64,000 nucleotides of DNA. Origin: Planctomycetota bacterium (GTDB taxonomy: Bacteria; Planctomycetota; Planctomycetia; Planctomycetales; Planctomycetaceae). A program made the position numbers and the translations under genes. The notes beneath the pieces were generated by a model. That model searched no databases and had not been told where the DNA came from. It saw only the letters and a program-made list of their open reading frames with translations. Positions 20,197-29,963 of this stretch are shown piece after piece. Where the stretch lies: positions 1-64,000 of the forward strand of contig JAQCEJ010000015.1 in NCBI GenBank assembly GCA_027618475.1, given 5' to 3'. Each line of letters begins with the position of its first letter. The first letter of the stretch is position 1.

Positions 20197-20372
20197 GATC
20201 GGAACGAACTCGATGAGAAAAAGGGGGGCGGGGATAAAAGAACAATCAGGAAGAACCGAATCCTACAAATCGTTTTACAACCCTCGGAACGGAGATTTTT
20301 CAACGGCCATTGGTTCTATTGTTGTGACGTCAATTCCGTCATGAAACCTGTTCCGTAAATGGAACATCCTTT

Positions 20373-20741
20373 TCAGTCACTCGCGGACGGTCCTCCCATT
20401 CCCAATTTCGCCATCACATCATTCAGTCCAGGGATATTGAATCCACCGGTCAGTTTGGCCATTTCCTCGGCAGACGTCTCCCGTGCTTTTTCCAGAGCCT
20501 GATTGACCGCAGCGACTAGCAGGTCTTCGAGCATTTCCTGGTCATTAGCTTGCATCAGAACGGGATCGATCTGACATCTGAGGACTTTCATCAGGCCGCT
20601 GACTTCGACGTTGACCATCCCCCCACCCGCTTCGCCGTGGAGCTTCATTTGACCGAGATTTTCCTGAACATCCGCCATGCGGCCTTGCATTTCCTGAGCC
20701 TGCTTTAGCATCGAGGCAATATTTCCAATATTTTTAAACAT
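20373..20741 (-). CDS. ybaB: YbaB/EbfC nucleoid-associated protein
   Basis: 122 residues from the ATG at 20741, preceded by GGAAG. The protein begins MFKNIGNIASMLKQAQEM and contains the central QENLGQMKLHGEAGGGMV segment typical of the family; it forms dimers that bind and bend DNA. Its ATG lies inside the last codons of dnaX (ATGTTTAA, 8-base overlap), so translation is coupled to DnaX. The position between dnaX and recR is nearly universal and supports the call. Confidence 0.95.
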   Translation of the reverse strand: MFKNIGNIASMLKQAQEMQGRMADVQENLGQMKLHGEAGGGMVNVEVSGLMKVLRCQIDPVLMQANDQEMLEDLLVAAVNQALEKARETSAEEMAKLTGGFNIPGLNDVMAKLGMGGPSASD

Positions 20742-22671
20742 GCTCAACTTCCTGTCCCGAGTCGGCGTTCGAGGGAGAGCGATCGACCGATTGCACGTCG
20801 ATCAGCGTGGCTCCAAAGGTGTGCTGGACTGATTTCACAAAATTATCAAGAGGGATATCGTTCAGGTTTCGCGTCGTTTTTCCTAATGATTTAGGTGGTG
20901 TTTTGACCGCCGTACTTGTCGCCGGCCCTGTATCGACCTGCACAAATCGTACATGTGACGGCTTACCCGTCCGTTGTGCAAGTACCTTTTCGAGTTGCGA
21001 GACGATTTCGGGCCTCTCGCAGTATTGCTTGCTCAAAGTATAGCTCTTCGGAAACCTAATTTCCAGAGCGTTTGGTCCAATAATTGCTGTCGACACGGCC
21101 CTCAGCAGGTGAGTCCGTACCATATCTCCTGTTGTAGAATATATTTCCGACAATATCTCAGCTTCCATGCCAGGCTGTAACGGTTGGAATACTCTTCCCG
21201 GGTTGCTCCTCTGCTCTCCGGACGATGACTGATTTTCGATTCCCATTGAACGGATTGGGATTGATGCGGGAGATAGGTTCCCTTCGGAATCCGGTGGAAT
21301 TGCCCTTTGTGTCTCGTTTTCCAAACGTCCTGTAGACGTGCCGGCATCAGCAGGTTCAGAACGATCTAAAGCGGACGCGAGACCGCCTGGAGACGGTGTC
21401 GATAGCGATCTGGGGGGTGATGATGGCCGTCCCGGTCGGAGTTCCAATGGCCTTTTCTGAGGGGATGAATCGCCTGATCGCGGCTGCCCTTTCGGAGTCG
21501 TATCCCCCGCACCTTGACCCGCAGAGGGGTCGAGCAGCATCTGGGTGAGTTTACCGAGATCATCCAGTTCGTCGAGTAGCGACAGGCGGACAATGGCCAA
21601 GTCGAGCAAACTTCGCCCCGAGAGTACACGTGCGAATTTGAGCTGCGTCTCGGTCAATATCTGCAACGCTGCGAGAACGGTATGAAGTCCCCACGATTTT
21701 GCTTGAACGTCGAGAACGTCCCGTCGAGAATCCGACACGCTCCCCAGTTGCAAATTGTGAGCACCAGCGGCAAGTATCATCAGATCGCGAACATAATCGA
21801 CGAGCTGGTTCAGGAATTCGCCAATCTGTGTTCCTTCACTGAGCACTTTGTTCGTCAGGGCGAGTGCCTGTGCCGGCTGCCGGTTGACGAGAGAATTACC
21901 TAATTCGATCAGCCGTTCATCCGGGGCTGTCCCGAGCAACTGATGCACGTCGACTGCGGAAATCTCCTTCTGGCCGTAAGCGAGGAGTTGATCGAACAGC
22001 GACTGACTGTCGCGCAGCGATCCCCTGGCCCGTCGCGCTACGAGTTCGATTGCTTCGGGAAAGACGACGACCCCTTCCTGATCGGCGATCCAGGAGAGCC
22101 TTTCCGCAATTTGAAGCGTCTCGATCGTGCCAAAATCGAACCGCTGGCATCGCGACAGTATGGTGTCGGGAAGCTTGTTCGGTTCGGTCGTGCAAAAGAC
22201 GAATTTTACGAATGGTGGCGGCTCTTCCAGTGTTTTCAGAAGTGCGTTAAACGCATCTTTCGTCAGCATGTGGACTTCGTCGATGATATACATTTTATAC
22301 TTGGAACGCATCGACTTGACGGTGACGTTTTGACGCAACTGGCGAATATCATCGATACCGCGATTCGAAGCACCATCGATTTCGAGAATATCGACGTCCT
22401 GTCCTGATGAAATTCCCTGACAGATGTCACATTGATTGCACGGTTCGGCTTCGACGGAGTTCGGGCAATTGAGCGCTTTCGCAAGAATGCGGGCCATCGA
22501 CGTTTTCCCGACGCCGCGTGCCCCGGTAAACAGATACGCATGAGCGACCCGTCCGCTCTGAATCGCGTTTCTCAGCGCCTGGGCCACTGATTGCTGGCCT
22601 ACAACGTCGCGAAATTGCTGCGGCCGATATCGCCGCGCCATGACGGTATAATTAGATCGTGTCGTATCCAT
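20734..22671 (-). CDS. dnaX: DNA polymerase III subunit gamma/tau
   Basis: 645 residues. AAA+ clamp-loader ATPase: GARGVGKTS (Walker A) near residue 50, a zinc module with Cys at CPNSVEAEPCNQCDIC, IIDEVHML (Walker B DExH), and LSRCQRFDF (sensor 1/Arg finger SRC) near 175. Domain III and a long Pro/Ser-rich linker (about 380-500) precede a C-terminal tau-like domain (about 505-610). I saw no obvious slippery sequence for programmed frameshifting. It is the first gene of the minus-strand replication/recombination block and diverges from ispG across 167 bases. Confidence 0.96.
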   Translation of the reverse strand: MDTTRSNYTVMARRYRPQQFRDVVGQQSVAQALRNAIQSGRVAHAYLFTGARGVGKTSMARILAKALNCPNSVEAEPCNQCDICQGISSGQDVDILEIDGASNRGIDDIRQLRQNVTVKSMRSKYKMYIIDEVHMLTKDAFNALLKTLEEPPPFVKFVFCTTEPNKLPDTILSRCQRFDFGTIETLQIAERLSWIADQEGVVVFPEAIELVARRARGSLRDSQSLFDQLLAYGQKEISAVDVHQLLGTAPDERLIELGNSLVNRQPAQALALTNKVLSEGTQIGEFLNQLVDYVRDLMILAAGAHNLQLGSVSDSRRDVLDVQAKSWGLHTVLAALQILTETQLKFARVLSGRSLLDLAIVRLSLLDELDDLGKLTQMLLDPSAGQGAGDTTPKGQPRSGDSSPQKRPLELRPGRPSSPPRSLSTPSPGGLASALDRSEPADAGTSTGRLENETQRAIPPDSEGNLSPASIPIRSMGIENQSSSGEQRSNPGRVFQPLQPGMEAEILSEIYSTTGDMVRTHLLRAVSTAIIGPNALEIRFPKSYTLSKQYCERPEIVSQLEKVLAQRTGKPSHVRFVQVDTGPATSTAVKTPPKSLGKTTRNLNDIPLDNFVKSVQHTFGATLIDVQSVDRSPSNADSGQEVEHV

Positions 22672-22838
22672 GAGAGCATCTCGGAATCTGAGTTTTCGAA
22701 ACGAGAGAGTTACAATAAGACAACTCGTACCGACTGATACTGACAGCCGGACGGGTATGTTGGTACAACTCCTGTTATAGTGCTGTAATCCACTTTAGCA
22801 GATCAAAGTCGTCGCTGTCATTAAGAGAGGTATCATTC

Positions 22839-23993
22839 GTGAAATTGAGTCGTAATCCGACCCGCGCGGTTCGAATTGGCACGATCACTATTGGTGATGG
22901 TAACCCGGTTGCCGTACAGAGCATGACGGCCACTAAGACTCAGGACATTGACGCCACGGTCGCACAGATTCAGGATTTGGCCGACGCCGGAGCCGATATC
23001 GTCCGTGTTGCCGTCGACAGCAAGCGCGACGCCGAGGCGCTTTCAGAAATCCGCAAGCAGACGAACGCAAATATTTCGGTCGATCTGCAAGAGAATTACC
23101 GGATGGCTGAAATCGTCGCCCCTTATGTCGATAAAATCCGCTATAATCCCGGACATTTGTACCATCACGAACGAGAAAAAACATGGCAGGAAAAAGTCCG
23201 CTATCTCGTCGCTGTGGCAAGCGAACACGATTGTGCCATTCGCGTCGGTGTCAACTGCGGTTCGGTCGATCCCGATAAACTGTCGCTCGCCGACGAAGAC
23301 GATTCGATCTCGCCGATGCTCGACAGCGCATGGGAGCATTGCGAATTTCTCGACGATCTCGGTTTTCATCGTTACTGCGTGTCGCTTAAGGATTCCGATC
23401 CCCAAAAGGTTATCGAAGTCAACCGCCGTTTCGCCGAAGGACGACCCGACGTGCCGTTACATCTCGGCGTGACCGAAGCAGGCATGCCGCCGGACGGTAT
23501 CATTAAAACCCGCATCGCCTTCGAACAGCTGATCAGCCGCGGCATCGGCGATACGATTCGCGTTTCGCTCACCGTTCCGAATCCGCGAAAGCGTGAAGAA
23601 ATCGAAGCGGGTCGAAACATTCTTACCGACATCGCCGCTGGCCGCGTGCGGTCGGTTGTCGATTACGGTTTATCGTCGCTGAATATAATCAGTTGTCCAA
23701 GTTGCTCGCGTGTCGAAAACGAGGCGTTTGTCGAACTCGCCGCTCAAGTCAAAGAGATGACCGCCTATGCAAAAGACCATGCGATCACAATCGCCGTTAT
23801 GGGTTGCCGGGTGAATGGACCGGGGGAGACCGACGACGCCGATCTCGGTTTGTGGTGTGCTCCCAACTTTGTCAATTTGAAACGCGGCGGCATCGAATTG
23901 GGAGCGTTTCCCTATGATGAGATCCTTGCGAAGTTGAAATCAGAACTCGACGCGCTAATCGAACAGCAATCGACGTCAACCATCACAAAGTAA
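22839..23993 (+). CDS. ispG: 4-hydroxy-3-methylbut-2-en-1-yl diphosphate synthase
   Basis: 384 residues from a GTG. The TIM-barrel part starts with the signature [19 protein letters not shown] and DIVRVAVDS; the C-terminal domain carries the [4Fe-4S] ligands in [17 protein letters not shown] and [19 protein letters not shown]. It converts methylerythritol cyclodiphosphate to HMBPP, the penultimate step of the MEP isoprenoid pathway. It is the compact bacterial form, without the central insertion of plant enzymes. It is followed by an HGSNAT-like membrane protein at 56 bases, without evident functional link. Confidence 0.97.
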   Translation: MKLSRNPTRAVRIGTITIGDGNPVAVQSMTATKTQDIDATVAQIQDLADAGADIVRVAVDSKRDAEALSEIRKQTNANISVDLQENYRMAEIVAPYVDKIRYNPGHLYHHEREKTWQEKVRYLVAVASEHDCAIRVGVNCGSVDPDKLSLADEDDSISPMLDSAWEHCEFLDDLGFHRYCVSLKDSDPQKVIEVNRRFAEGRPDVPLHLGVTEAGMPPDGIIKTRIAFEQLISRGIGDTIRVSLTVPNPRKREEIEAGRNILTDIAAGRVRSVVDYGLSSLNIISCPSCSRVENEAFVELAAQVKEMTAYAKDHAITIAVMGCRVNGPGETDDADLGLWCAPNFVNLKRGGIELGAFPYDEILAKLKSELDALIEQQSTSTITK

Positions 23994-24049
23994 TCGACCG
24001 CACGCTCTGTCCGGCGACGAATTGAAATGTGTCCGGTGGAGATCGATTC

Positions 24050-25339
24050 ATGAATTCACCCGCCTCCTCTGCGAAATCCGCGACTACCTCCCCCTGCAAC
24101 GAGGAAGGTTCACACTCGATGAATGCCGACATGCCTCCCCAGGATTTGACGAAACGGCGTCTCGTTTCGCTCGATGCGTACCGCGGTTTAATTATGATCT
24201 CTCTCGGTTTCGTCGGCTTCGGTCTGTCGGGAACGGCAGAAAACCATTTGAAGCTCGAACCCGAATCGGAGTTCTGGCAGACCATCCGATATCAGTTTTC
24301 GCATGTCGAGTGGGTCGGGTGCGGTTACTGGGATCTCATTCAGCCGTCGTTCATGTTCATGGTCGGCGTTTCAATGGCGTACTCGTATTCGTCGCGCCAA
24401 AAAAACGGCGACTCGTACGGCAGAATGTTTCTGCATGCTGTTATTCGATCACTGATTATGATCTTCCTCGGTATCTTTTTGAGTTCCAACGGGTCGGTCC
24501 AGACCAACTGGACGCTGATGAACGTCCTCACGCAGATTGGTCTTGGGTATACCTTCCTGTTCCTGCTCTGGAATCGGCACTGGCGCGTTCAACTCGCAGC
24601 GCTGGTATTCATTCTCGGAGGAACCTATTTCACTTATGTATCGTACACAGGCCCGGGCATGGACCCGCACCTCGGCGATCCCGCACGCGGTGTTTCCTCC
24701 GAATGGGCCGAGCAGCATTTACAAGGGATCCATCCGGTGTGGTTCAAAAACTCAAATCGCGGACACGCCGTCGATCTCGTGCTTCTCAATCTGTTTCCTC
24801 GCATGGATGAATTCACATTCAACGGAGGAGGTTACCAGTCGATCAATTTCATTCCGTCGCTGGCAACGATGCTGATCGGTCTGATGTGCGGAGAACTTCT
24901 CCGCCGCGATCTGTCGGGTCCAAAAAAGTGGTTGATTCTTGTGATCGCCGGGGGTGTCTGTCTCGAGCTCGGCTGGTTCTGGAGCACATATGGAAATTGC
25001 CCCCTCATCAAGCGGATTTGGACGCCGTCGTGGGCTCTGTTTTCGAGCGGGTGGTGTTGTCTGATTCTGGCGGCATTTTATGGCATTGTTGACGTTCTGG
25101 GCGTCAAACGATGGACGTTCCCGCTGGTTGTCGTGGGTATGAATTCCATCGCCATGTATTTCATGGGACAGATGCTCAAACCGTGGACCGCCAACACACT
25201 GAAAACCCACATCAGTCAGAATCTTTTTGAGGGCTTCGGAGAAGTCTTCGAGCCGATGATGCAGGCCAATCTTGTGGGATTGGTTTTCTGGCTGATCTGC
25301 CTCTGGATGTATCGGCAAAGGATATTCATCCGAATTTGA
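24050..25339 (+). CDS. HGSNAT-like (DUF5009, COG4299) membrane acyltransferase
   Basis: 429 residues from the ATG at 24050, eight bases after GGTGGAG (a GTG at 24029 is also open). The body begins RRLVSLDAYRGLIMISLGF, the hallmark of the heparan-alpha-glucosaminide N-acetyltransferase family, then DLIQPSFMFMVGVSMAYS and about ten membrane helices. Family members move acetyl groups across the membrane from cytosolic acetyl-CoA to amino sugars. In a sulfatase-rich organism this fits handling of sulfated or aminated polysaccharides, which is inference. It may be co-transcribed with ispG. Confidence 0.85.
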   Translation: MNSPASSAKSATTSPCNEEGSHSMNADMPPQDLTKRRLVSLDAYRGLIMISLGFVGFGLSGTAENHLKLEPESEFWQTIRYQFSHVEWVGCGYWDLIQPSFMFMVGVSMAYSYSSRQKNGDSYGRMFLHAVIRSLIMIFLGIFLSSNGSVQTNWTLMNVLTQIGLGYTFLFLLWNRHWRVQLAALVFILGGTYFTYVSYTGPGMDPHLGDPARGVSSEWAEQHLQGIHPVWFKNSNRGHAVDLVLLNLFPRMDEFTFNGGGYQSINFIPSLATMLIGLMCGELLRRDLSGPKKWLILVIAGGVCLELGWFWSTYGNCPLIKRIWTPSWALFSSGWCCLILAAFYGIVDVLGVKRWTFPLVVVGMNSIAMYFMGQMLKPWTANTLKTHISQNLFEGFGEVFEPMMQANLVGLVFWLICLWMYRQRIFIRI

Positions 25340-25436
25340 TACACTCGAACATGCCACCGCAATAAACCTCGGGTTGACCCCAATCCCCCATACGGGATAT
25401 ACCATCGTGGGTTTTTACACTTTTTCGAGGTCACTC

Positions 25437-26279
25437 GTGTTGGCATTCCGGCTCATTCGTTCCGTAATCTCTCCTGCAACAGCGATCTTCGCATCGAAAC
25501 AATTACGATGTGAGGCGTGGCCGTTCGTTGTGTTGTGTCTATTCGCAATAACCTCCAACACGTCACACGCCGTCGAAAAGTGGATAACCGTCGGACATTC
25601 GGGGCCGTTCACTCTGAAGAGTGAATATCAGGACGATGAACATGCGGAACTGCTCGATGAGCTGGCGGATCTGCAACTCGATTTATCGGCGACGTTGAAG
25701 TTGAAGATCACGAAGAAGCCCATTCAGATCTACTTGTTCCGCCATAAAAGAAGTTATCAAAACTATCTTTCGCAGCGTGTTCCCGAAGGTACGTCGAGGC
25801 AGGCGTTATTCGTCAAAGGAGACCGGTTCAGTCAGGTCTATGCCTACGCACATTGGGGATACGACACCGACATCCGCCACGAAGGGACGCATGCCGTATT
25901 GCACAACGCACTCCCTTATTTGCCGATGTGGCTCGACGAAGGTCTGGCGGAGTATTTTGAAGAAACAGCATTGAACCGTGCATCGAACCACCCTCACCTG
26001 AAAGCCATGCGATGGTCGATGCGGCTTGGTTCTTCTCCATCGTTATCGAATCTGGAAAAAAAAAGTGAATTGAGTGAATTTGGCGCAAGCGAATATCGCG
26101 AATCCTGGGGCTACGTTCATTTCTTTCTGCATGGCGGCGACGACGCTCGTCAGGTGCTGGTCGAATATCTCGCGGAAATTCAAGCCAATCGCCCTCCCGG
26201 AAAGATGAGTCGCTTTGCGACTGAACGAATTCCCCAATTCGATCGTCGTGTCGCAGATCACCTGAGTAGCTGGAAATAA
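25437..26279 (+). CDS. Exported gluzincin-like protein (DUF1570 type)
   Basis: 280 residues from a GTG at 25437 with GAGGT upstream; an earlier TTG at 25374 is in frame. The signal peptide (CEAWPFVVLCLFAITSNTSHA) is followed by a mature protein with DIRHEGTHAVLHN (HExxH as HEGTH) and 20 residues later MWLDEGLAEYFEE, giving the third ligand Glu. The layout is that of small secreted gluzincins common in planctomycetes. It is a second member of the kind in this window (compare 16529-17974) but the two share only the motif layout. Substrate unknown. Confidence 0.75.
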   Translation: MLAFRLIRSVISPATAIFASKQLRCEAWPFVVLCLFAITSNTSHAVEKWITVGHSGPFTLKSEYQDDEHAELLDELADLQLDLSATLKLKITKKPIQIYLFRHKRSYQNYLSQRVPEGTSRQALFVKGDRFSQVYAYAHWGYDTDIRHEGTHAVLHNALPYLPMWLDEGLAEYFEETALNRASNHPHLKAMRWSMRLGSSPSLSNLEKKSELSEFGASEYRESWGYVHFFLHGGDDARQVLVEYLAEIQANRPPGKMSRFATERIPQFDRRVADHLSSWK

Positions 26280-26358
26280 CCTCTGGCGATACAATGCATG
26301 AAACACGATCGCTTCTACCTCGCTCGACCGCGTCGTACCACGTATCGAGGAATTTCAG

Positions 26359-26817
26359 GTGGTTTCATTTCCAAGTCTGGTCGTCGGTGGCCTGGTTGCT
26401 CTGATGGGGGGCGCATTGCTGGTCAGCCATCAGCAATCGTTTGCACGCAGAAAACTTGACGGGGCACTGGAAGAGTTCGAGCACCAGTTTCACGTCAGGC
26501 AACATCGCCGACGAATGCAGACCTCGGGCATGCTGGTTCTGATCGGCGTGCTGATTATCGCCGGCGATGCCGTTATCGACTGGAATGGACCGATCGATGT
26601 CTTTGCCATCTCGTGGGTCATTCTGCTGTTGCTGTTGTCTACGTGGGTGGTTCTGCTCGCGTTAGGCGACTGGTTATCATCGCAAACTCACAATCGCACA
26701 TTGATTTCTCATAACGAGCGTATGCACGAGCTGCATAAGAAGCTGCTGGAAACCGCGACAAAGCAGAAAAACGGACACGTCGAGCCATCAGCGGACGATT
26801 CGTCTGAAACGCGCTGA
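26359..26817 (+). CDS. Small membrane protein, unknown
   Basis: 152 residues from a GTG. Three hydrophobic stretches are visible: residues 2-22 (SFPSLVVGGLVALMGGALLV), 56-70 and 77-103 (IDVFAISWVILLLLLSTWV). Charged segments with many His and Arg lie in between, and the tail is polar. I do not recognise the family and there is no catalytic motif. It follows the gluzincin-like gene by 79 bases on the same strand and is convergent with the sulfotransferase gene. Confidence 0.6.
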   Translation: MVSFPSLVVGGLVALMGGALLVSHQQSFARRKLDGALEEFEHQFHVRQHRRRMQTSGMLVLIGVLIIAGDAVIDWNGPIDVFAISWVILLLLLSTWVVLLALGDWLSSQTHNRTLISHNERMHELHKKLLETATKQKNGHVEPSADDSSETR

Positions 26818-26889
26818 CTCGTCTCGGAAGCCGCTGGAACGTTCAACCTATGCTTGAGCACGCTGAATTCATGCAGAACACAACGAAGA

Positions 26890-28191
26890 TCAAGCGGTAA
26901 ACCGCTTCACAGAGGATTCAGATTTCCCCTGTGATTTTTTCTCGTCTTTCGTGTCGGATTGATTCATAGGAATCGCATCCGATTCGGATTCTCCATCGTC
27001 GGCGAATCCGCTTTCGTAACCGTAACGTTTGAAGAACGGTTTAAGAGCATTGTAGACCCTCCGTTTTACGTCGTCCGAATAGCGGAAGGTATTCTTTTTG
27101 TATTCTCGAACCTCTGTCATAGTCGGCCTGAGCTTCGCTTCCAGTTTATCGAAGTCGGGAAGGTCGATTGCCTCGTAAATGCGCTTCAGTCCGCCGAGCG
27201 GATCGACAACGAAGTCCTCGTACCGTACTTCACACAGGCGACGGGGATCGATGAGATGGCGGTCTCGCTCATAGGCGTCGACACAATTCTTAAATACATC
27301 CAGCGTTAACTCTTCGAGCCCCTCCTCGTTGAACGGTGCGAGGCCGTTTTCATCAAATAGCGTGCGCCGGAGATGCAGCGATGACTGAAACACAGCGTAG
27401 GGGTCGCGCGAAATAAAAATGAATTTCGCGTCAGGAAACATTTCCAGGAGCAATGGAATGCGATAAGTGTGCGTCGGCGATTTTAACAGAGCACGACGAT
27501 GGGGATATCGGTAGCTCAGTTTCTTGAGAAAGTGAAGAAACGACTCTTTCCATCGGACAAGTTCGGCCGGGGACGCCGACTTCAGATCGTAAAACCGTTC
27601 GAAGACTTCAGGCGTCGCATAGTGAGTCAGTAACAGATACGGCGATAAAAGCGGCGTACTCAACAACAGCGCCGTCTCATCTTCCTGTGGCAGCGTCCAG
27701 TTGAGCGGCATGTTGTCCATTGGCCGAGTCTTAGGGAGGAAGGGGGCGGTCAGTTTCGTGACCAGCGACTCGGTGAGCAGAAAATGGTCGGGGTAGAGGA
27801 TCTCGTAGAGGTTACAACTCATCATGTGATCGTCGGAAAACATGAGGTTGTGAAGCAGCGTTGTGCCGCTGCGCCAATGTCCGAGAATAAAAATAGGGGG
27901 TTCGGAGAGTTCAGTTTTGGCAACGCTACGACTGTAGATGAGCGACTCGATCCGATTCATCACCGAATTATAAATACTGGCGGGAAAGAAGCTGGCGATC
28001 TTCAAACAGCGCGACCAGTGAATCGGCGGCTTAAGGCGTAAGAAACGATACAACCCAGTGATAGACAAGCCATGCCAGGCACACAACGGTCCCTGAGGCG
28101 TTCTCTTTACTCCGGATTGTTTCTGTTCTGTTTGATTGGTTCGATCGGTTACCAATTCGCGTTGTTCTAACAGAGCCGTCTTCTCGCTCAT
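26890..28191 (-). CDS. Sulfotransferase family protein
   Basis: 433 residues. The 5'-phosphosulfate-binding loop is clear: PPIFILGHWRSGTTLLHNL near residues 98-116 (P-loop-like RSGTT). The 3'-phosphate-binding region AKFIFISRDPYAVFQSSLHLRR near 255 matches the Ser/Arg pair used to bind PAPS. Family members transfer sulfate from PAPS to a hydroxyl or amine of a glycan or lipid. The C-terminal 40 residues are charged and Ser-rich. It is single; the acceptor cannot be deduced. It starts at the ATG at 28191. Confidence 0.88.
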   Translation of the reverse strand: MSEKTALLEQRELVTDRTNQTEQKQSGVKRTPQGPLCAWHGLSITGLYRFLRLKPPIHWSRCLKIASFFPASIYNSVMNRIESLIYSRSVAKTELSEPPIFILGHWRSGTTLLHNLMFSDDHMMSCNLYEILYPDHFLLTESLVTKLTAPFLPKTRPMDNMPLNWTLPQEDETALLLSTPLLSPYLLLTHYATPEVFERFYDLKSASPAELVRWKESFLHFLKKLSYRYPHRRALLKSPTHTYRIPLLLEMFPDAKFIFISRDPYAVFQSSLHLRRTLFDENGLAPFNEEGLEELTLDVFKNCVDAYERDRHLIDPRRLCEVRYEDFVVDPLGGLKRIYEAIDLPDFDKLEAKLRPTMTEVREYKKNTFRYSDDVKRRVYNALKPFFKRYGYESGFADDGESESDAIPMNQSDTKDEKKSQGKSESSVKRFTA

Positions 28192-28607
28192 CCCAACCTG
28201 TCCTCGCCATTATGTTGGTGTCATCGGAACTCAACGACAAATGCGGAAAAACTCCCGACAGGGGTCGACATGCTGTGTCGATCCTCCCAACGAAAGTTAT
28301 CATCAGAAATCGTCGAATTCCCAACCTCAGGCCGTTGTTAGCCACACGTCGATTGCAAACCACAGCCTCGTCGTATATCCGTCCAAAACAACGAAGCCCA
28401 CACACGTAACTGCTCGTATTCGTGCAACACGTGATATTAACATCGGCAATGAGGTGGATGAGGAAACGTACGGGTTGAATAATCCCCGAGCCGAAATTGT
28501 GACCCACACAAATTATCGGGAAAAATCTACCCGTACACCCCATGTTTACAGCAAGAACATTATCACAAATCGTAAGCGATTTGTCATTTCGAATTGGTAT
28601 GTTGTTC
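28192..28607. other. Gene-free region
   Basis: The 416 bases between the sulfotransferase start and the Spy-like gene's stop hold no supported gene; an open plus-strand frame crossing it has atypical composition and runs antisense into the Spy-like gene. The sulfotransferase promoter should lie here. Confidence 0.4.
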
Positions 28608-29033
28608 TCATTTTGAATCAGATTTTTCTTCGCTCGCTTCTCCCTTCGTCGATTTGGACTGGGCTTTCAGTTTCGACAACTGATCAGCTGTCAGGACTCC
28701 TTCCATATCCTCAAGTTGTTTGGTTTTCAATTCTTCGATCTGCAATTCAAGATCTTCAACCTGCTTCTTGTATTTGGCCTGAATTTCATAAATATTCTTC
28801 TTCTGCTCGGGACTTAAGTTAAGTTTTCCCCAGCCGTTGGGAATACGCCCGGCAGGAGCCTTTCGAGCCTTGGGCTTCGGTTCCCCCTGGGCGAGTTCCA
28901 GGACCGATGACGGGCTTGAATTCGTGACATTTGGTGATTGTTCCTGTGCCGGACTTTGAACCGCGCTCCATACCCCGCTTGTCAACGCAATAATTACAGC
29001 CAGTAGAGAGATTGAGCGTACCATGTTAGACAT
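28608..29033 (-). CDS. Exported Spy/CpxP-like helical protein
   Basis: 141 residues from the ATG at 29033, with AAAGGA upstream; a longer frame is open but lacks any signal. A signal peptide (MVRSISLLAVIIALTSGVWSA) precedes a Pro/Ser-rich linker and then a helical domain NLSPEQKKNIYEIQAKYKKQ ... LEDMEGVLTADQLSKLKAQ, the LTxxQ-type double motif (LSPEQ, LTADQ) of Spy/CpxP proteins. The tail is Lys/Ser/Glu-rich. Such proteins are periplasmic chaperones or metal/envelope stress sensors; here the assignment is to the fold only. Confidence 0.7.
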   Translation of the reverse strand: MSNMVRSISLLAVIIALTSGVWSAVQSPAQEQSPNVTNSSPSSVLELAQGEPKPKARKAPAGRIPNGWGKLNLSPEQKKNIYEIQAKYKKQVEDLELQIEELKTKQLEDMEGVLTADQLSKLKAQSKSTKGEASEEKSDSK

Positions 29034-29456
29034 ATTCCTTTCTGAAACAATTCGAACGACCCTGCGACAATGTTTTTGAGACATGTCAAACGAAAGTTCC
29101 ATCCGTACAAGCCGCGCTATAATCGTCCGTTGAAAGATCAAGAGGGTGAGCGAATGACCGCCGAATCTTGAATCTGAAGCCGGCCACAAAATACCTTTGA
29201 ACACTACAAGACATAACTATCGTATAGAAAAAGAATAATTTGTCTATCAATGGGCGCACGTATTTTGAAGAATTCTTCAAAATTTCTGACCCACAAAAAT
29301 CAATGGTAATCCGTCAGTCACAATGATTGTGACGAGGTGCGTAACCATTGCCAGGCATCGATGGCAATGCATATTCGACGCGATGTCGATTTGACGTTCA
29401 ACACGCTCCGCTACGTATTGCGGTCTCGCTGAAGTGAAATGATCCAACAACGGAGG
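29034..29456. promoter_or_regulatory. Gene-free region with three perfect dyads
   Basis: Between the RidA-like stop and the Spy-like start, both on the minus strand, lie a 22-base perfect palindrome (29262-29283, arms ATTTTGAAGAA/TTCTTCAAAAT), an interrupted palindrome GTCACAAT-G-ATTGTGAC (29317-29333), and CATTGCCA/TGGCAATG arms at 29346-29353 and 29362-29369. They are candidates for operators or structured leader elements of the Spy-like gene or for the terminator of the RidA-like gene. No coding signal is evident. Confidence 0.45.
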
Positions 29457-29945
29457 TCACACGATCGCGACCGCTTCGATCTCGATTTCGAGACCCGGAA
29501 TCGCCAGTTCGGTCGTTCCCAAGGCCGTCGAAGCAGGAAACGGCTCTTTAAGATAATCGAGCCGCACTTTGCGATAGATCGGCAGATCACGGAGCAGATG
29601 CACGAAATAGACCCGAATGAATACAACATTCTCGAATGAAGCACCGCCGGCTTTCAATACCATGCCGATGCGATCAAACGTCTGGCGGATCTGAGTTTCC
29701 ATGTCCGCTTTCAAGTCTTCGGGACCCTGACCCGAAACGAACACAACTCGTTTTCCCTGAGCAACGATTCCCGGCGAATATCCGTTCGCGGCAGCCGGAG
29801 CCCCTTCGGGAAACAGGCTCTTGATCTCGGAAGTCGGCGATCGATCATCAGTGGATGCGGACACGATTTCCCCCCTATTCGCCATTGTAAACGCACCGAT
29901 TCCCAACAAAGTCATTTCGAGAAAGTCGCGGCGCGTATTCGACAT
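29457..29945 (-). CDS. Exported RidA-like protein with Tat-type signal
   Basis: 162 residues from the ATG at 29945 (29960 is an alternative). The N-terminus SNTRRDFLEMTLLGIGAF is a twin-arginine signal. The rest is the YjgF/RidA fold: NGYSPGIVAQGKRVVFVSGQ, ASFENVVFIRVYF, and the closing EIEIEAVAIV. RidA normally acts in the cytosol, hydrolysing reactive 2-aminoacrylate imines using an Arg in a FPARS-type motif; here the corresponding segment reads FPASTAL, so the Arg is replaced. Loss of that residue and export both argue for a non-deaminase role. It starts only a few bases after the stop of the DUF6263-like gene and is likely co-transcribed. Confidence 0.82.
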   Translation of the reverse strand: MSNTRRDFLEMTLLGIGAFTMANRGEIVSASTDDRSPTSEIKSLFPEGAPAAANGYSPGIVAQGKRVVFVSGQGPEDLKADMETQIRQTFDRIGMVLKAGGASFENVVFIRVYFVHLLRDLPIYRKVRLDYLKEPFPASTALGTTELAIPGLEIEIEAVAIV

Positions 29946-29963
29946 GTTTTCCGCTGCCATGTA

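Noticed and set aside
28136-28822. Plus-strand frame between sulfotransferase and Spy-like genes
   Set aside because: No start signals, no domain, and it overlaps the Spy-like gene in antisense.
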